A stretch of DNA of 64,000 nucleotides from Betaproteobacteria bacterium HGW-Betaproteobacteria-3 (GCA_002842205.1 PHCI01000002.1:1-64000), one strand, 5' to 3'. Positions 35,053-42,545 are shown, counted from the stretch's first letter. The notes: a model not told the origin generated them from the letters alone. Numbers and translations: made by a program.

Positions 35053-35717
35053 CTGCAACGACCCCTGCCCGCCCGGCCCTCACGCCGCTGGCGGTGATGC
35101 AGGACGCCCCCGTGATCCCCGTGATCGTGCTGCACGACGTGGCCCACGCCGTGCCGCTGGCGCGTGCGCTGGTGGCCGGCGGCATCCGCATGCTGGAGAT
35201 CACGCTGCGCACACCGCAGGCATTGGCCTGCATGGAAGCCATCGCACGGGACGTGCCCGACGCCGTGGTGGGCGCGGGCACCGTGCGCAGCGCGGCCGAC
35301 GGCCAGGCCGCCGCCATGGCCGGCGCGCGCTTTGCCGTCAGCCCCGGTTACACCCACGCGGTGGGGCAGGCCTGCCGCGACCTCCGCCTGCCGTTGCTGC
35401 CCGGCGTGGCCACGGGCAGCGAAATCATGCTGGCGCAAGAGGACGGCCTGAGCGAACTCAAATTCTTTCCGGCCCTGCAGGCGGGCGGCCCGGCCATGCT
35501 CAAAGCCTGGAGCGGGCCGTTTGGCGACGTCCGGTTTTGCCCCACGGGCGGCGTGACCCCGGCCAACGCGGCCGAACTGCTGGCGCTGCCCAACGTGGTG
35601 TGCGTGGGCGGCTCGTGGCTCACGCCCGCCGATGCGCTCGCGGCGGGCGACTGGGCCCGCATCACGCAACTGGCACGGGCGGCGTGCCAGTTGCCGCGCC
35701 CGACATCGCGCACCTGA
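35043..35717 (+). CDS. eda: KDPG (2-keto-3-deoxy-6-phosphogluconate) aldolase
   Basis: 224 aa, class I aldolase splitting KDPG to pyruvate and glyceraldehyde 3-phosphate. The Schiff-base lysine lies in [12 protein letters not shown] (about residue 140) and the catalytic glutamate in [12 protein letters not shown] (about 52); [14 protein letters not shown] and [15 protein letters not shown] complete the fold. It overlaps edd, so both Entner-Doudoroff enzymes are co-translated. It may also serve the sugar-acid locus further right. Confidence 0.95.
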   Translation: MAVTATTPARPALTPLAVMQDAPVIPVIVLHDVAHAVPLARALVAGGIRMLEITLRTPQALACMEAIARDVPDAVVGAGTVRSAADGQAAAMAGARFAVSPGYTHAVGQACRDLRLPLLPGVATGSEIMLAQEDGLSELKFFPALQAGGPAMLKAWSGPFGDVRFCPTGGVTPANAAELLALPNVVCVGGSWLTPADALAAGDWARITQLARAACQLPRPTSRT

Positions 35718-35720
35718 AAT

Positions 35721-35780
35721 TCAGAACAAAATTGCCGATCAGCCCCCGCGGGCGGGTCGAAGTTTGCTACTCAAAACATA
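35721..35780. repeat. dispersed repeat family A, copy 4
   Basis: In reverse orientation: CAGAACAAAATTGCCGATC, CCCCC, then GAAGTTTGCTACTC. It directly follows eda. Between this copy and copy 5 (36080) I see only the small minus-strand frame described separately. Confidence 0.7.
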
Positions 35781-35909
35781 GTTTTGTGTTGCTGTGCTCG
35801 TGGCGGTGGGCGCCGTGCGCGCAGTGGGGTGCAAGCGCGAAACCCAGCTGTCTTCCAAGAGCAACGCCAGCAGGCAGCGCGGGCTGAACAGTTTGCGGTA
35901 CATCGTCAT
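35739..35909 (-). CDS. possible 56-aa small protein, unknown
   Basis: A 56-codon frame begins ATG ACG ATG at 35909 with a strong ribosome-binding site, GGAGG, 5 nt before it. The predicted product starts MTMYRKLFSPRCLLALLLED and is basic with a short hydrophobic patch (about residues 12-18). Its last ten codons and stop lie inside repeat copy 4. No homologue is known to me. Codon use gives weak support, and a chance frame is possible; the ribosome-binding site is the main reason to list it. Confidence 0.35.
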   Translation of the reverse strand: MTMYRKLFSPRCLLALLLEDSWVSRLHPTARTAPTATSTATQNYVLSSKLRPARGG

Positions 35910-36079
35910 GATGGCCTCCGTGGTGAATCCCTGCCACGCAGGTTAACGCGCCCATGTGACGGTTTTGCGTCAACATCGGTGGCGGCAGGACATTCCGACG
36001 GGCGGCCAAAACCAGCGCGGATGACCCGCCGCGGGGCGCCGCCACCGCGTGGCCGCGGAGCCTGTTCACGGTGCCATTT

Positions 36080-36140
36080 TCTGAACAAAATCGGCCTTAA
36101 GACCCCGTCAAATGGCTAAAGTTTGCTATTAAATGTGAAT
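36080..36140. repeat. dispersed repeat family A, copy 5
   Basis: In reverse orientation: TGAACAAAATCGGCCTTAAG, ACCCCGTCAAATGGC, AAAGTTTGCTATTAAA. It lies just after the displaced gloA 3' end at 36144, which fits an original position immediately behind gloA. Confidence 0.8.
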
Positions 36141-36143
36141 ATG

Positions 36144-36211
36144 TCAGCCGTGATCGCGCTGGATCAGCTCGATCTTGTAGCCGTCCGGGTCGGTCACGAA
36201 CGCGATCACCG
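36144..36211 (-). pseudogene. displaced 3' end of gloA
   Basis: On the minus strand these bases read [18 protein letters not shown] followed by DHG and a stop. Bases 36155-36211 are identical to 37520-37576 inside gloA. It looks like the original gloA tail, cut off from the rest of the gene by the ATPase segment. The end of the ATPase gene overlaps it in another frame. Confidence 0.8.
36155..36211. repeat. 57-bp perfect direct repeat, left copy
   Basis: Identical over 57 bp to 37520-37576, beginning CGCGCTGGATCAGCTCGATC. The distance between copies is 1,365 bp, almost all of it one gene. The flanking bases differ on both sides. Confidence 0.93.
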
Positions 36212-37432
36212 CGCCAGCGCCCACGGCAGTTGCATGGGCGAAATCACGTCGACCGTATGCGTCGCACCGGGTTTCATCGACCAGCCCTGCTGCACCGGTG
36301 CCACCACGTAAGCGTGTTGCACACCCACATCCTGGCAAGCCTGCCAAAACCCCTTGGTCACGGTGGGAGCGCTCGAGAATTTGATTTCGAATCCGCATTT
36401 TTTGCTGCCAAGATCGACCACCACGTCGAGTTCGGCACCTGCGGCGGTACGGTAAAAACCAACGTCGGCACCTTTGGGCGCCAGCGCACAAATTTGCTCC
36501 ACCATCAGCCCCTCCCATGAATGCCCCGCTTGCGGGTGCCCGATCAAGCTGTTGACATCGGGGATGTTGAGCAGGGCGTGCAACAAGCCCGAGTCTCGGA
36601 CATACACCTTGGGTGATTTCACCAGTCGTTTTCCAACGTTCACAAAATGCGGCTCCAGGCGGCGCAGCATCATCGTATCGACCAGTGAATCCAGGTACCG
36701 TGCAACGGTGGTGTGCGACAACCCGCCCAATGAGGCCGCAATGCTGGAGGCGTTGAACAATTGTCCATGCAGGTGCGCCGTCATGCGCCAAAAGCGGTGC
36801 AGGGTTTGCGCCGGTACGTTGACGCCAAATTCACGGATGTCGCGGTTTAGAAATGTGGCAATAAAGTCGGTGCGCCAGGAGAAGGACAGCGCATCGCTGG
36901 GCGCAGCGTAGCTCACCGGAAAACCCCCTCGCAGCCAAAGTTTTTGCAGCGTGAGCTGGGCAGCCTGTGCCTCCTCGTCGGCGGGAACGACCTCGCCCAC
37001 CTGCAAAGGTGTGAGTTCAAGGTAACTGACCCGCCCGGCCAATGATTCGGAGCTTTGTCGCAGCAGTTTGCCCGATGCCGACCCGAGCAACAAAAAACGC
37101 CCGGGTCGACGCAGCGCATCAATCTCGGGGCGCAACTGGGCAAATACCTCGGGGATATATTGCACCTCGTCCAGCACCACGAGCCGGTCTCGATGCGCCT
37201 GCAAAAAGCCGCTGCCATCAACGAGCTTTTCCCGGTCGCCGGCCAGTTGCAGGTCCAGGCTGATGGTGTCCGAATAGGCCTTCGCAATCATTTTTGCCAG
37301 GGTCGTTTTCCCGACTTGTCTCGGACCCAGCAGCACGACAGCGGGTGAAAACGCCAGCAGTTCGGTGGCGGTCGCCAACAATCTGCGAGGAAATGGATCG
37401 CGTTCTGAAAAACCGGGTATTTCCTGAATCAT
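36206..37432 (-). CDS. AAA-family ATPase with DUF4143 domain, within a gloA insertion
   Basis: 408 aa. The N-terminal AAA_14 ATPase has Walker A LLGPRQVGKTTLAK (about residue 34) and Walker B RLVVLDEVQYIPE (about 83-94), followed by sensor-like RFLLLGSASGKLL. From about residue 180 a winged-helix region leads to the C-terminal DUF4143 domain, whose ELDVVVDLG...FEIKFSS resembles a PD-(D/E)xK nuclease core. Genes of this kind are scattered singly in bacterial genomes and have no settled function. Here the start codon overlaps a 41-bp palindrome and the stop lies in a duplicated piece of gloA, which suggests the gene arrived as a unit. Confidence 0.88.
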   Translation of the reverse strand: MIQEIPGFSERDPFPRRLLATATELLAFSPAVVLLGPRQVGKTTLAKMIAKAYSDTISLDLQLAGDREKLVDGSGFLQAHRDRLVVLDEVQYIPEVFAQLRPEIDALRRPGRFLLLGSASGKLLRQSSESLAGRVSYLELTPLQVGEVVPADEEAQAAQLTLQKLWLRGGFPVSYAAPSDALSFSWRTDFIATFLNRDIREFGVNVPAQTLHRFWRMTAHLHGQLFNASSIAASLGGLSHTTVARYLDSLVDTMMLRRLEPHFVNVGKRLVKSPKVYVRDSGLLHALLNIPDVNSLIGHPQAGHSWEGLMVEQICALAPKGADVGFYRTAAGAELDVVVDLGSKKCGFEIKFSSAPTVTKGFWQACQDVGVQHAYVVAPVQQGWSMKPGATHTVDVISPMQLPWALAR

Positions 37433-37471
37433 CCTTGCATTTTGATCGTTAAACGATCAAAATGCAAGGAT
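37431..37471. repeat. 41-bp perfect palindrome over the ATPase start codon
   Basis: Arms of 20 bp (37431-37450 and 37452-37471, containing TTGCATTTTGATCGTT and its complement) are perfect around a single central A. It covers two bases of the ATG and the whole region before it. It could be an operator for self-control, a hairpin limiting translation, or a terminal structure of the inserted unit. Confidence 0.9.
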
Positions 37472-37490
37472 TAAATCAATTTTTACCGAT

Positions 37491-37898
37491 TCAAAGACTT
37501 GCGTCGACAGCGGCCTCGACGCGCTGGATCAGCTCGATCTTGTAGCCGTCCGGGTCGGTCACGAACGCGATCACCGTGGTGCCGCCTTTCACAGGCCCGG
37601 CGTCGCGGGTGACGTTGCCGCCCGCAGCGCGGATTTTTTCGCAGGCCGCGTAAGCGTCAGGCACGCCGAGCGCGATATGGCCAAAGGCCGTGCCATGGTC
37701 GTAGCTTTCGGTGCCCCAGTTGTAGGTGAGCTCGATCTCGGCGTGTTCGGGGTTGCTGCCATAGCCCACAAACGCCAGCGTGTACTTGTACTCGGGGTTC
37801 TCGGACTTGCGCAGCAGCTTCATGCCCAGTACCTGGGTGTAAAAGTCAATTGAGCGCTGGAGGTTGCCCACGCGCAACATGGTGTGAAGGAGTCTCAT
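37491..37898 (-). CDS. gloA: lactoylglutathione lyase (glyoxalase I), with a replaced C-terminus
   Basis: The 135-aa metal enzyme converts the methylglyoxal-glutathione adduct to S-lactoylglutathione. [20 protein letters not shown], the metal ligand H5, [22 protein letters not shown] with the next ligands, and the final ligand in GYKIELIQR are all present, so it should be active. The last ten residues (VEAAVDASL region) come from the inserted side of the 57-bp repeat; the original tail seems to have been DHG, now at 36144. AAGGAG-like sequence is not on the coding strand here, and ATG 37898 is chosen by family alignment. Confidence 0.92.
   Translation of the reverse strand: MRLLHTMLRVGNLQRSIDFYTQVLGMKLLRKSENPEYKYTLAFVGYGSNPEHAEIELTYNWGTESYDHGTAFGHIALGVPDAYAACEKIRAAGGNVTRDAGPVKGGTTVIAFVTDPDGYKIELIQRVEAAVDASL
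37520..37576. repeat. 57-bp perfect direct repeat, right copy (inside gloA)
   Basis: This copy encodes [18 protein letters not shown] of the intact gloA. It is the partner of 36155-36211. Confidence 0.93.
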
Positions 37899-38019
37899 GC
37901 GCGCATTATCCGCCGCGTGCGCGAAATACGCACTGTTGCGCGATCGGCCGTCATGGTGCGCCAGACGTTGCATACTGTGGCGCAAACAGCCCGGCGTCAC
38001 CGGGCATGAAAGGAACCCC

Positions 38020-38241
38020 ATGAACCCGGTCAAACTCATCGGCGTCGTGCTGATCGCTGCGGGCGCCCTGGCGCTGGCTTACGGCGGCTTCAGCTACACC
38101 AAGGACACCACGGCGCTCAAAATCGGGCCGCTGGAACTGTCGGTCAAGGAAAAAAAGGACGTGAACGTGCCCCTGTGGGCCGGCGTCGGCGCCATCGTGG
38201 CGGGTGGGTTGCTGCTGGTGTTGGGTGGCAGGAAGGGGTGA
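38020..38241 (+). CDS. DUF3185-like small membrane protein
   Basis: 73 aa with two membrane segments ([18 protein letters not shown], about residues 6-23, and [17 protein letters not shown], about 54-70) joined by a loop [14 protein letters not shown]. This layout matches small DUF3185 proteins of unknown function. AAAGGAA precedes the ATG. It is divergent from gloA. Confidence 0.75.
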   Translation: MNPVKLIGVVLIAAGALALAYGGFSYTKDTTALKIGPLELSVKEKKDVNVPLWAGVGAIVAGGLLLVLGGRKG

Positions 38242-38266
38242 GCTGATGCGGCGCTTCGTCTGAATG

Positions 38267-38278
38267 ATCGACGTCGAT
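38267..38278. promoter_or_regulatory. 12-bp palindrome before the aldolase gene
   Basis: ATCGACGTCGAT is a perfect palindrome 29 bp upstream of ATG 38307. Operator role is a guess from position. Confidence 0.3.
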
Positions 38279-38306
38279 GCGTCCAATATCGAACCAAGGA
38301 GATGCC

Positions 38307-39023
38307 ATGGCCCTTGCGCCACCCGATCCGGCACTGGTTGAAAAACTGGTCATTGCCAACCGAATTCTCTACAACCAGGGCGTGGTCGATGGTTTTGGTC
38401 ATGTGAGTGTGCGACACAACCAGTCACCCGACCACTTTCTGCTGTCGTGCAACCGCGCGCCGGGGCTCGTCAGAAGGGCAGACATCCTGGCCTATGACCT
38501 GGATGGCAACCTCGCGGAGGCGTCCGACCTCCGGCCTTACCTGGAACGCTTCATTCATGGCGAAATCTACCGCGCCCGGCCCGACGTCATGGCGGTGGTG
38601 CACAGCCATTCGCCCAGCGTGATTCCTTTTGGCGTGACGGGCCAGCGCTTGCGACCGATCTTCCACATGAGCGGCTTCCTCGGCAGCGGTTCGTCCCTGT
38701 TCGAGATTCGCGATGCGGGAGGCGCCACCGATTTGCTGATACGCAATGCAGGTCTGGGCCGGGCGCTGGCCGCGTCGTTGGGCCAGCACAGCTGTGTGTT
38801 GATGCGGGGCCATGGCTCGACCGTGGTGGCCCCCTCGCTGGAGCGCGCGGTGTACCGGGCCGTTTATGCGGAAGAAAACGCCAAGCTCCAGCTCGGTGCC
38901 GCGGTATTGGGCCCGGTCGAATTTCTCACGCCCGAAGAAGCCGAACTGGCCATGGCCGCCACGGAAGGCCAGGTCATGCGGCCCTGGGAGCTGTGGAGCG
39001 AGAGCATTGGTGCGGTGGATTGA
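38307..39023 (+). CDS. class II aldolase/adducin family protein
   Basis: 238 aa. The fold's zinc ligands are visible in VVHSHSPSVIPFG (about residue 95) and MRGHGSTVVAPS (about 165), with the N-terminal GHVSVRH phosphate/carboxylate loop. Members split sugar phosphates or decarboxylate 3-hydroxy or 3-oxo acids; without the usual phosphate-binding SGG set this one may act on a non-phosphorylated acid. A Bug-type binding protein follows 25 bp after the stop, which suggests it works on an imported carboxylate. AAGGAG precedes the ATG. Confidence 0.85.
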   Translation: MALAPPDPALVEKLVIANRILYNQGVVDGFGHVSVRHNQSPDHFLLSCNRAPGLVRRADILAYDLDGNLAEASDLRPYLERFIHGEIYRARPDVMAVVHSHSPSVIPFGVTGQRLRPIFHMSGFLGSGSSLFEIRDAGGATDLLIRNAGLGRALAASLGQHSCVLMRGHGSTVVAPSLERAVYRAVYAEENAKLQLGAAVLGPVEFLTPEEAELAMAATEGQVMRPWELWSESIGAVD

Positions 39024-39048
39024 TCATTTTTATCCGAGGAGACACCCG

Positions 39049-40023
39049 ATGAGATTTGCAAAATTGCTGGCATGGGTCGCTGCGGTGGCCATCGCCCCTG
39101 CGCTGTTGACATCCGCCTTCGCCCAGACTTACCCGTCGCGGTCCGTGCGCATCATTGTTCCTTATGGCACGGGGGGTGGTTCCGACATCCTGGCCCGCCA
39201 GATCGGCGCACGTCTGCAGGCGCTTTGGGGGCAGGGCGTTGCGGTGGACAACCGGGCCGGGGCATCGGGCAACATCGGCACCGAAGCGGTGGTTCATTCG
39301 CCTGCAGACGGCTACACGTTGCTGCTACAGAACAGCACCATGGTGGTCAATCCGGCGGTCACGGGCAAACTCAACTACGACCCCGAAAACGACCTGACAC
39401 CCATCATGCTGCTGGGCCTGACGCCGATTGCACTGGTTTCCAATCAGGGCACCCATTTCAAGACCGTCAAGGACCTGGTGGAGTATTCCAAAGCCCATCC
39501 GACCGCGTTGAATTACGGTTCCTGCGGGGTCGGAACGCCCCAGCATTTTGTGATGGAACTGGTCAAGCAAAAGACGGGCATTGCGGCCACCAACGTCGGC
39601 TACAAAGGCTGCGCGCCCGCCCTGGTTGATGTCCTGGGCGGTCAGGTGCAGCTGGCGATCCTCAGTGCCAATCTGGCGGCACCGCACATCAAGACCGGCA
39701 AGCTCAATGGCATTGGCGTGTCCACCGCCACCCGCTACGGGTTGATGCCCCAGGTTCCAACGTTCGAAGAGCAGGGGCTGAAGCCGCTCGATTTTTCGAT
39801 CTGGTATGCGCTGATGGGGCCAGCGAAGATGCCGCCTGAAGTCGTGGCACGCGTCTACGCCGATGTCCAGAAGGTTCTGGCGGAGCCTGCCGTCAAGGAC
39901 AGCCTTTCTGCCGCGGGCGTGGAGCCGCTGGCCGGCAATGGCGCGGACCTTGCCAGGCTCATCAAGGCCGATCTGGTCCGGTACGCGCAGCTGGCCAAAC
40001 TGGCCAATATCAAGGCCGAATAG
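39049..40023 (+). CDS. Bug/TctC-family tripartite tricarboxylate transporter binding protein
   Basis: 324 aa with a Sec signal peptide (cleaved after SAFAQ, residue 26) and the family start YPSRSVRIIVPYGTGGGSDI. The two ligand-loop regions NRAGASGNIGTEAV and LNYGSCGVGTPQHF are present. No TctA/TctB membrane genes accompany it, as is common for the many solo Bug proteins of Burkholderiales. It likely binds a carboxylate used by the adjacent enzymes. GAGGAG precedes the ATG. Confidence 0.9.
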   Translation: MRFAKLLAWVAAVAIAPALLTSAFAQTYPSRSVRIIVPYGTGGGSDILARQIGARLQALWGQGVAVDNRAGASGNIGTEAVVHSPADGYTLLLQNSTMVVNPAVTGKLNYDPENDLTPIMLLGLTPIALVSNQGTHFKTVKDLVEYSKAHPTALNYGSCGVGTPQHFVMELVKQKTGIAATNVGYKGCAPALVDVLGGQVQLAILSANLAAPHIKTGKLNGIGVSTATRYGLMPQVPTFEEQGLKPLDFSIWYALMGPAKMPPEVVARVYADVQKVLAEPAVKDSLSAAGVEPLAGNGADLARLIKADLVRYAQLAKLANIKAE

Positions 40024-40141
40024 CCCCCGGTGTGCGCAGGCGCCCCGTTTGCGGTGGACCAGGTGCCGCTGCGGTGGGCACAATGGTGTTTTGCGCGTCG
40101 AGCCGTCCAGTCTCTGCGTCCCCAACCCAAGGAGCTCACCC

Positions 40142-40825
40142 ATGTCCCCCGCCATTCTGAACGGCAAGCGCATCCTGGTCACCCAGGCCGACCATTTCAT
40201 GGGCCCGGTGCTGTGCGAAGGGCTGGCCGCGCATGGCGCGACGGTGCTGGCCGACACCTCGGCGCTGGACGACCCGCAGGCGCCAGAGCAACGGGTGGCT
40301 GCGGCGGGGGTGGTGGACGTGCTGGTGGTGAACCTCGCCATTCTCGCGCCCTCCACGCAGGCGCACGCGGTGGACGACGCCGAATGGGCGCGTGTGTTTG
40401 CGGCGCTGGTCGATCCCTTGCCCCGGCTGGTGCGGGCGGTGCTGCCGCAGATGATCGCGCGGCGCCGTGGCAAGGTGCTGGTGATGGGCAGTGCCTCGGC
40501 GCTGCGCGGCATGAAGCGGGCGTCCACCTACAGCGCGGCCCGTGGGGCGCAGCTGGCCTACGTGCAGGCCGTGGGCGTGGAGGTGGCACCGCACAACGTG
40601 CAGGTCAACGCCATCGCGCAGAATTTTGTGGACAACACCACCTATTTCCCACCCGAGGTGCAGGCCAACCCCAAATTTCAGGAGCGGCTCCAGCGCGAGG
40701 TGCCGCTGGGGCGGCTGGTGTCGGCGCAGGAGGACGTGGCGTTTGCCGCCTACCTGTGCAGCGACGCCGCCAACTGCTTTGTGGGGCAGGTGTTTCCGGT
40801 GTCGGGGGGGTGGGCGGTGCGTTGA
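40142..40825 (+). CDS. SDR-fold protein with halohydrin dehalogenase signatures
   Basis: The 227-aa SDR lacks the glycine-rich NAD(P) motif. In its place is T14-x4-F19-x-G21 (TQADHFMG), the halide-pocket signature of halohydrin dehalogenases. The catalytic set reads S117-x12-Y130-x3-R134 (SASALRGMKRASTYSAAR), with Arg where SDR oxidoreductases have Lys, as in HheC. NFVDNTTYFPPEV and the C-terminal VGQVFPVSGGW fit too. Halohydrin dehalogenases turn vicinal halohydrins into epoxides without NAD(P). AAGGAG precedes the ATG. A closely related non-dehalogenase SDR is the alternative; activity is predicted only. Confidence 0.75.
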   Translation: MSPAILNGKRILVTQADHFMGPVLCEGLAAHGATVLADTSALDDPQAPEQRVAAAGVVDVLVVNLAILAPSTQAHAVDDAEWARVFAALVDPLPRLVRAVLPQMIARRRGKVLVMGSASALRGMKRASTYSAARGAQLAYVQAVGVEVAPHNVQVNAIAQNFVDNTTYFPPEVQANPKFQERLQREVPLGRLVSAQEDVAFAAYLCSDAANCFVGQVFPVSGGWAVR

Positions 40826-40882
40826 CTTTCCCGTCACGGGCGAGGTGGACAATGGTCGAAATCAAACCTCAAGGAGCGTTTC

Positions 40883-41359
40883 ATGTTTGCAAGGCATTGG
40901 ATGGGCTGGGTTCTTTCGCTCACGCTGGCGGCGCTGGTGCCGGTGGGCGCATCGGCACAGGTGGCGGGCGCCGGCACGCGCACGGTCAAGGTCAGCCAGC
41001 CGTTTGACGCGGTGGTGTCGCGGCTTGAAAAGTCGATCGAGGCCAACAAGATGGGCCTGGTGTCGCAGGCCAGTGCCAGCCGGGGTGCGGCGGGCCGTGG
41101 CATCAAGATCCGTGGCAACGTGGTGCTGATGGTGTTTCGCAACGACTACGCCGTGCGCATGCTGGCGGCCAGCGTGCCGTCGGGGTTTGAGGCGCCACTG
41201 CGCATTTACGTGACCGAAGGCGCGGACGGCGCCACCAGCGTGAGCTGGCGCACCCCCAGCGCGGTGTTTGGCCCCTACGGCAGCACCGAGCTGGACGCCA
41301 TGGCCCGCGAGTTGGACCCGATTTTCGAGAAGATCGTGCGCGACGCCGCGGGCGGCTGA
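40883..41359 (+). CDS. DUF302 family exported protein
   Basis: 158 aa with a signal peptide (cleaved near GASAQ, residue 26) and a DUF302 domain: TVKVSQPFDAVVSRLEKSIE near residue 34 and VLMVFRNDYAVRML, ending with ELDAMARELDPIFEKIV. The family has a small alpha-beta fold of unknown function, probably periplasmic here. AAGGAG precedes the ATG. A decayed thioesterase gene converges on it. Confidence 0.82.
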   Translation: MFARHWMGWVLSLTLAALVPVGASAQVAGAGTRTVKVSQPFDAVVSRLEKSIEANKMGLVSQASASRGAAGRGIKIRGNVVLMVFRNDYAVRMLAASVPSGFEAPLRIYVTEGADGATSVSWRTPSAVFGPYGSTELDAMARELDPIFEKIVRDAAGG

Positions 41360-41392
41360 GCGCCGCACGGCAGCGGCCGTCCGGGTCGCTGT

Positions 41393-41550
41393 TCAACCCT
41401 TGCGCGCCAGCTCGAACACCAGGCAGGGGGTGGTGCCGTGGGGGTACAGCGTGCCGTCGGGCCCCACCAGGCGCGCTTTGGCCGTGGCCAGCTGTCGGCC
41501 GCAATGCACCAGTGCCGATGGCCCGCACGCGCGGCGCCTTGGCGGGGTGG
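41393..41550 (-). pseudogene. remnant of a PaaI-type thioesterase gene (3' half)
   Basis: Nearly every base aligns with the 3' end of the intact thioesterase gene at 44904-45060 (for example CAGCTCGAACACCAGGCAGG and GGCCCGCACGCGCGGCGCC). A 2-bp loss at about 41511 shifts the frame, and similarity stops near 41550. No start remains. Confidence 0.82.
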
Positions 41551-41599
41551 CATCACGCCCGGGCCGGGCCTGCGTTGAGGCGTTGCAATACGGCGGATT

Positions 41600-41700
41600 C
41601 TTCAAGCTTCAAACAGCGCCAGGTGGCGCAGCACTACGACGCCAAACTGGGCAAGACGGGTCTCAAGACCACGCACGACTCGCTGCTGACGCCGGTTCAG
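41600..41700 (+). pseudogene. remnant of a MarR-family gene
   Basis: The bases encode VAQHYDAKLGKTGLKTT, matching residues about 32-48 of the intact MarR protein at 45510 (VAQHYDAEVGKTGLKTT). The start, operator and most of the gene are missing. With 41393-41550 this is a collapsed copy of the thioesterase/MarR pair. The rest of the 41360-41881 gap holds only repeat copy 6 and no gene. Confidence 0.8.
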
Positions 41701-41704
41701 GAGG

Positions 41705-41770
41705 ACGCGCCATCAATAAAAATGGCTTTTATCCCCCGTTAAATAACAAATGTTTGCTATAAATAATGAA
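41705..41770. repeat. dispersed repeat family A, copy 6
   Basis: In reverse orientation: AATAAAAATGGCTTTTATC, CCCC, GTTAAATAACAAATG, TTTGCTATAAATAATGAACG. It directly follows the MarR remnant. Confidence 0.75.
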
Positions 41771-41881
41771 CGGTTTGCGTTGCGGAGGCAGCGTTCGCCA
41801 GCGCACCGACGCCGCACCCTGTCCACGGCACAGTCAGGGCAACGCCATCAATCGATGGCTGCCTGCCTGGAGAATCGCCTC

Positions 41882-42460
41882 ATGAAAACCCGCACTGCAT
41901 TCCCGTTCGTTGTCAGCGCTTTCGCCGTCGCCATTGCGCTGTCCTTGGCGGCCTGCGGCAAGCCGACCGAGCCTGCCGGCGCCCCGCCACCCGCCGTAAG
42001 CGTGGGAACCGAAATCGACGACAGCGTGCTCACCACCACGATCAAGGCCGCGCTGCTGGCGCAGGATGACGTCAAAAGCTTTGACCTCAAGGTCGAGACC
42101 CGCAAGGGCGATGTGCTGCTGAGCGGCTTTGTCGACAACCAGAGCCAGGTGGATCACGCCGTGACCACCGTGCGCGGCGTGGCTGGCGTCCATAGCGTGG
42201 ACAACCGGCTGGCGCTCAAAGGGTTGAAGGCCACACTCGGCGAGAACGCGGACGACGCGATCGTGACCACCAAGGTCAAGACGGCGCTGCTCGAGGATGT
42301 CAACGTCAAGAGCTTTGACATCTCCGTGGTCACGCTCAAGGGCGACGTGCAACTCAGCGGCTTCGTCGACAACCAGGGCCAGATCGATCAGGCCGTGAAA
42401 GTGGCGCGAGGCGTGGAAGGCGTGCACAGCATCCATGACGAGTTGCGCGTCAAGCAATAG
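41882..42460 (+). CDS. lipoprotein with two BON domains (OsmY-like)
   Basis: 192 aa. The signal peptide ends in a lipobox (SLAAC, about residue 25), so the protein is probably an outer-membrane or periplasmic lipoprotein. Two BON domains of about 70 residues follow, each with KGDVxLSGFVDNQxQ...A...VxGVxxVxxxL. BON domains bind phospholipid membranes and are linked to stress protection. The two halves are similar enough to suggest an internal duplication. The gene stands just before the bchE promoter region. Confidence 0.88.
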   Translation: MKTRTAFPFVVSAFAVAIALSLAACGKPTEPAGAPPPAVSVGTEIDDSVLTTTIKAALLAQDDVKSFDLKVETRKGDVLLSGFVDNQSQVDHAVTTVRGVAGVHSVDNRLALKGLKATLGENADDAIVTTKVKTALLEDVNVKSFDISVVTLKGDVQLSGFVDNQGQIDQAVKVARGVEGVHSIHDELRVKQ

Positions 42461-42501
42461 TGAATAGGGCGCCCGGGACGGCTATCCGCAGCATCGACAA
42501 G

Positions 42502-42519
42502 TGTCACAATATAACTACA
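42502..42519. promoter_or_regulatory. PpsR/CrtJ-type site 1 (TGT-N12-ACA)
   Basis: TGTCACAATATAACTACA fits TGT-N12-ACA exactly, the recognition pattern of the photosynthesis regulator PpsR (CrtJ). It lies 97 bp upstream of the bchE start. Confidence 0.78.
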
Positions 42520-42527
42520 GTTGAGAA

Positions 42528-42545
42528 TGTCATGAAATATTGACA
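42528..42545. promoter_or_regulatory. PpsR/CrtJ-type site 2 (TGT-N12-ACA), over a -35 box
   Basis: TGTCATGAAATATTGACA also fits TGT-N12-ACA, and exactly 8 bp separate it from site 1, the spacing known for cooperative CrtJ binding. TTGACA at 42540-42545 is a good -35 box inside the site, so binding should block the promoter. A clear -10 box was not found. Confidence 0.78.

Noticed and set aside
36206-37432. Transposase or integrase
   Set aside because: Walker motifs and the DUF4143 layout identify an ATPase; no DDE, tyrosine or serine recombinase motif is visible.
40142-40825. Ordinary 3-oxoacyl-ACP reductase-type SDR
   Set aside because: The cofactor glycine motif is missing and the Y-x3-K lysine is an arginine, which does not fit an NAD(P)-dependent reductase.
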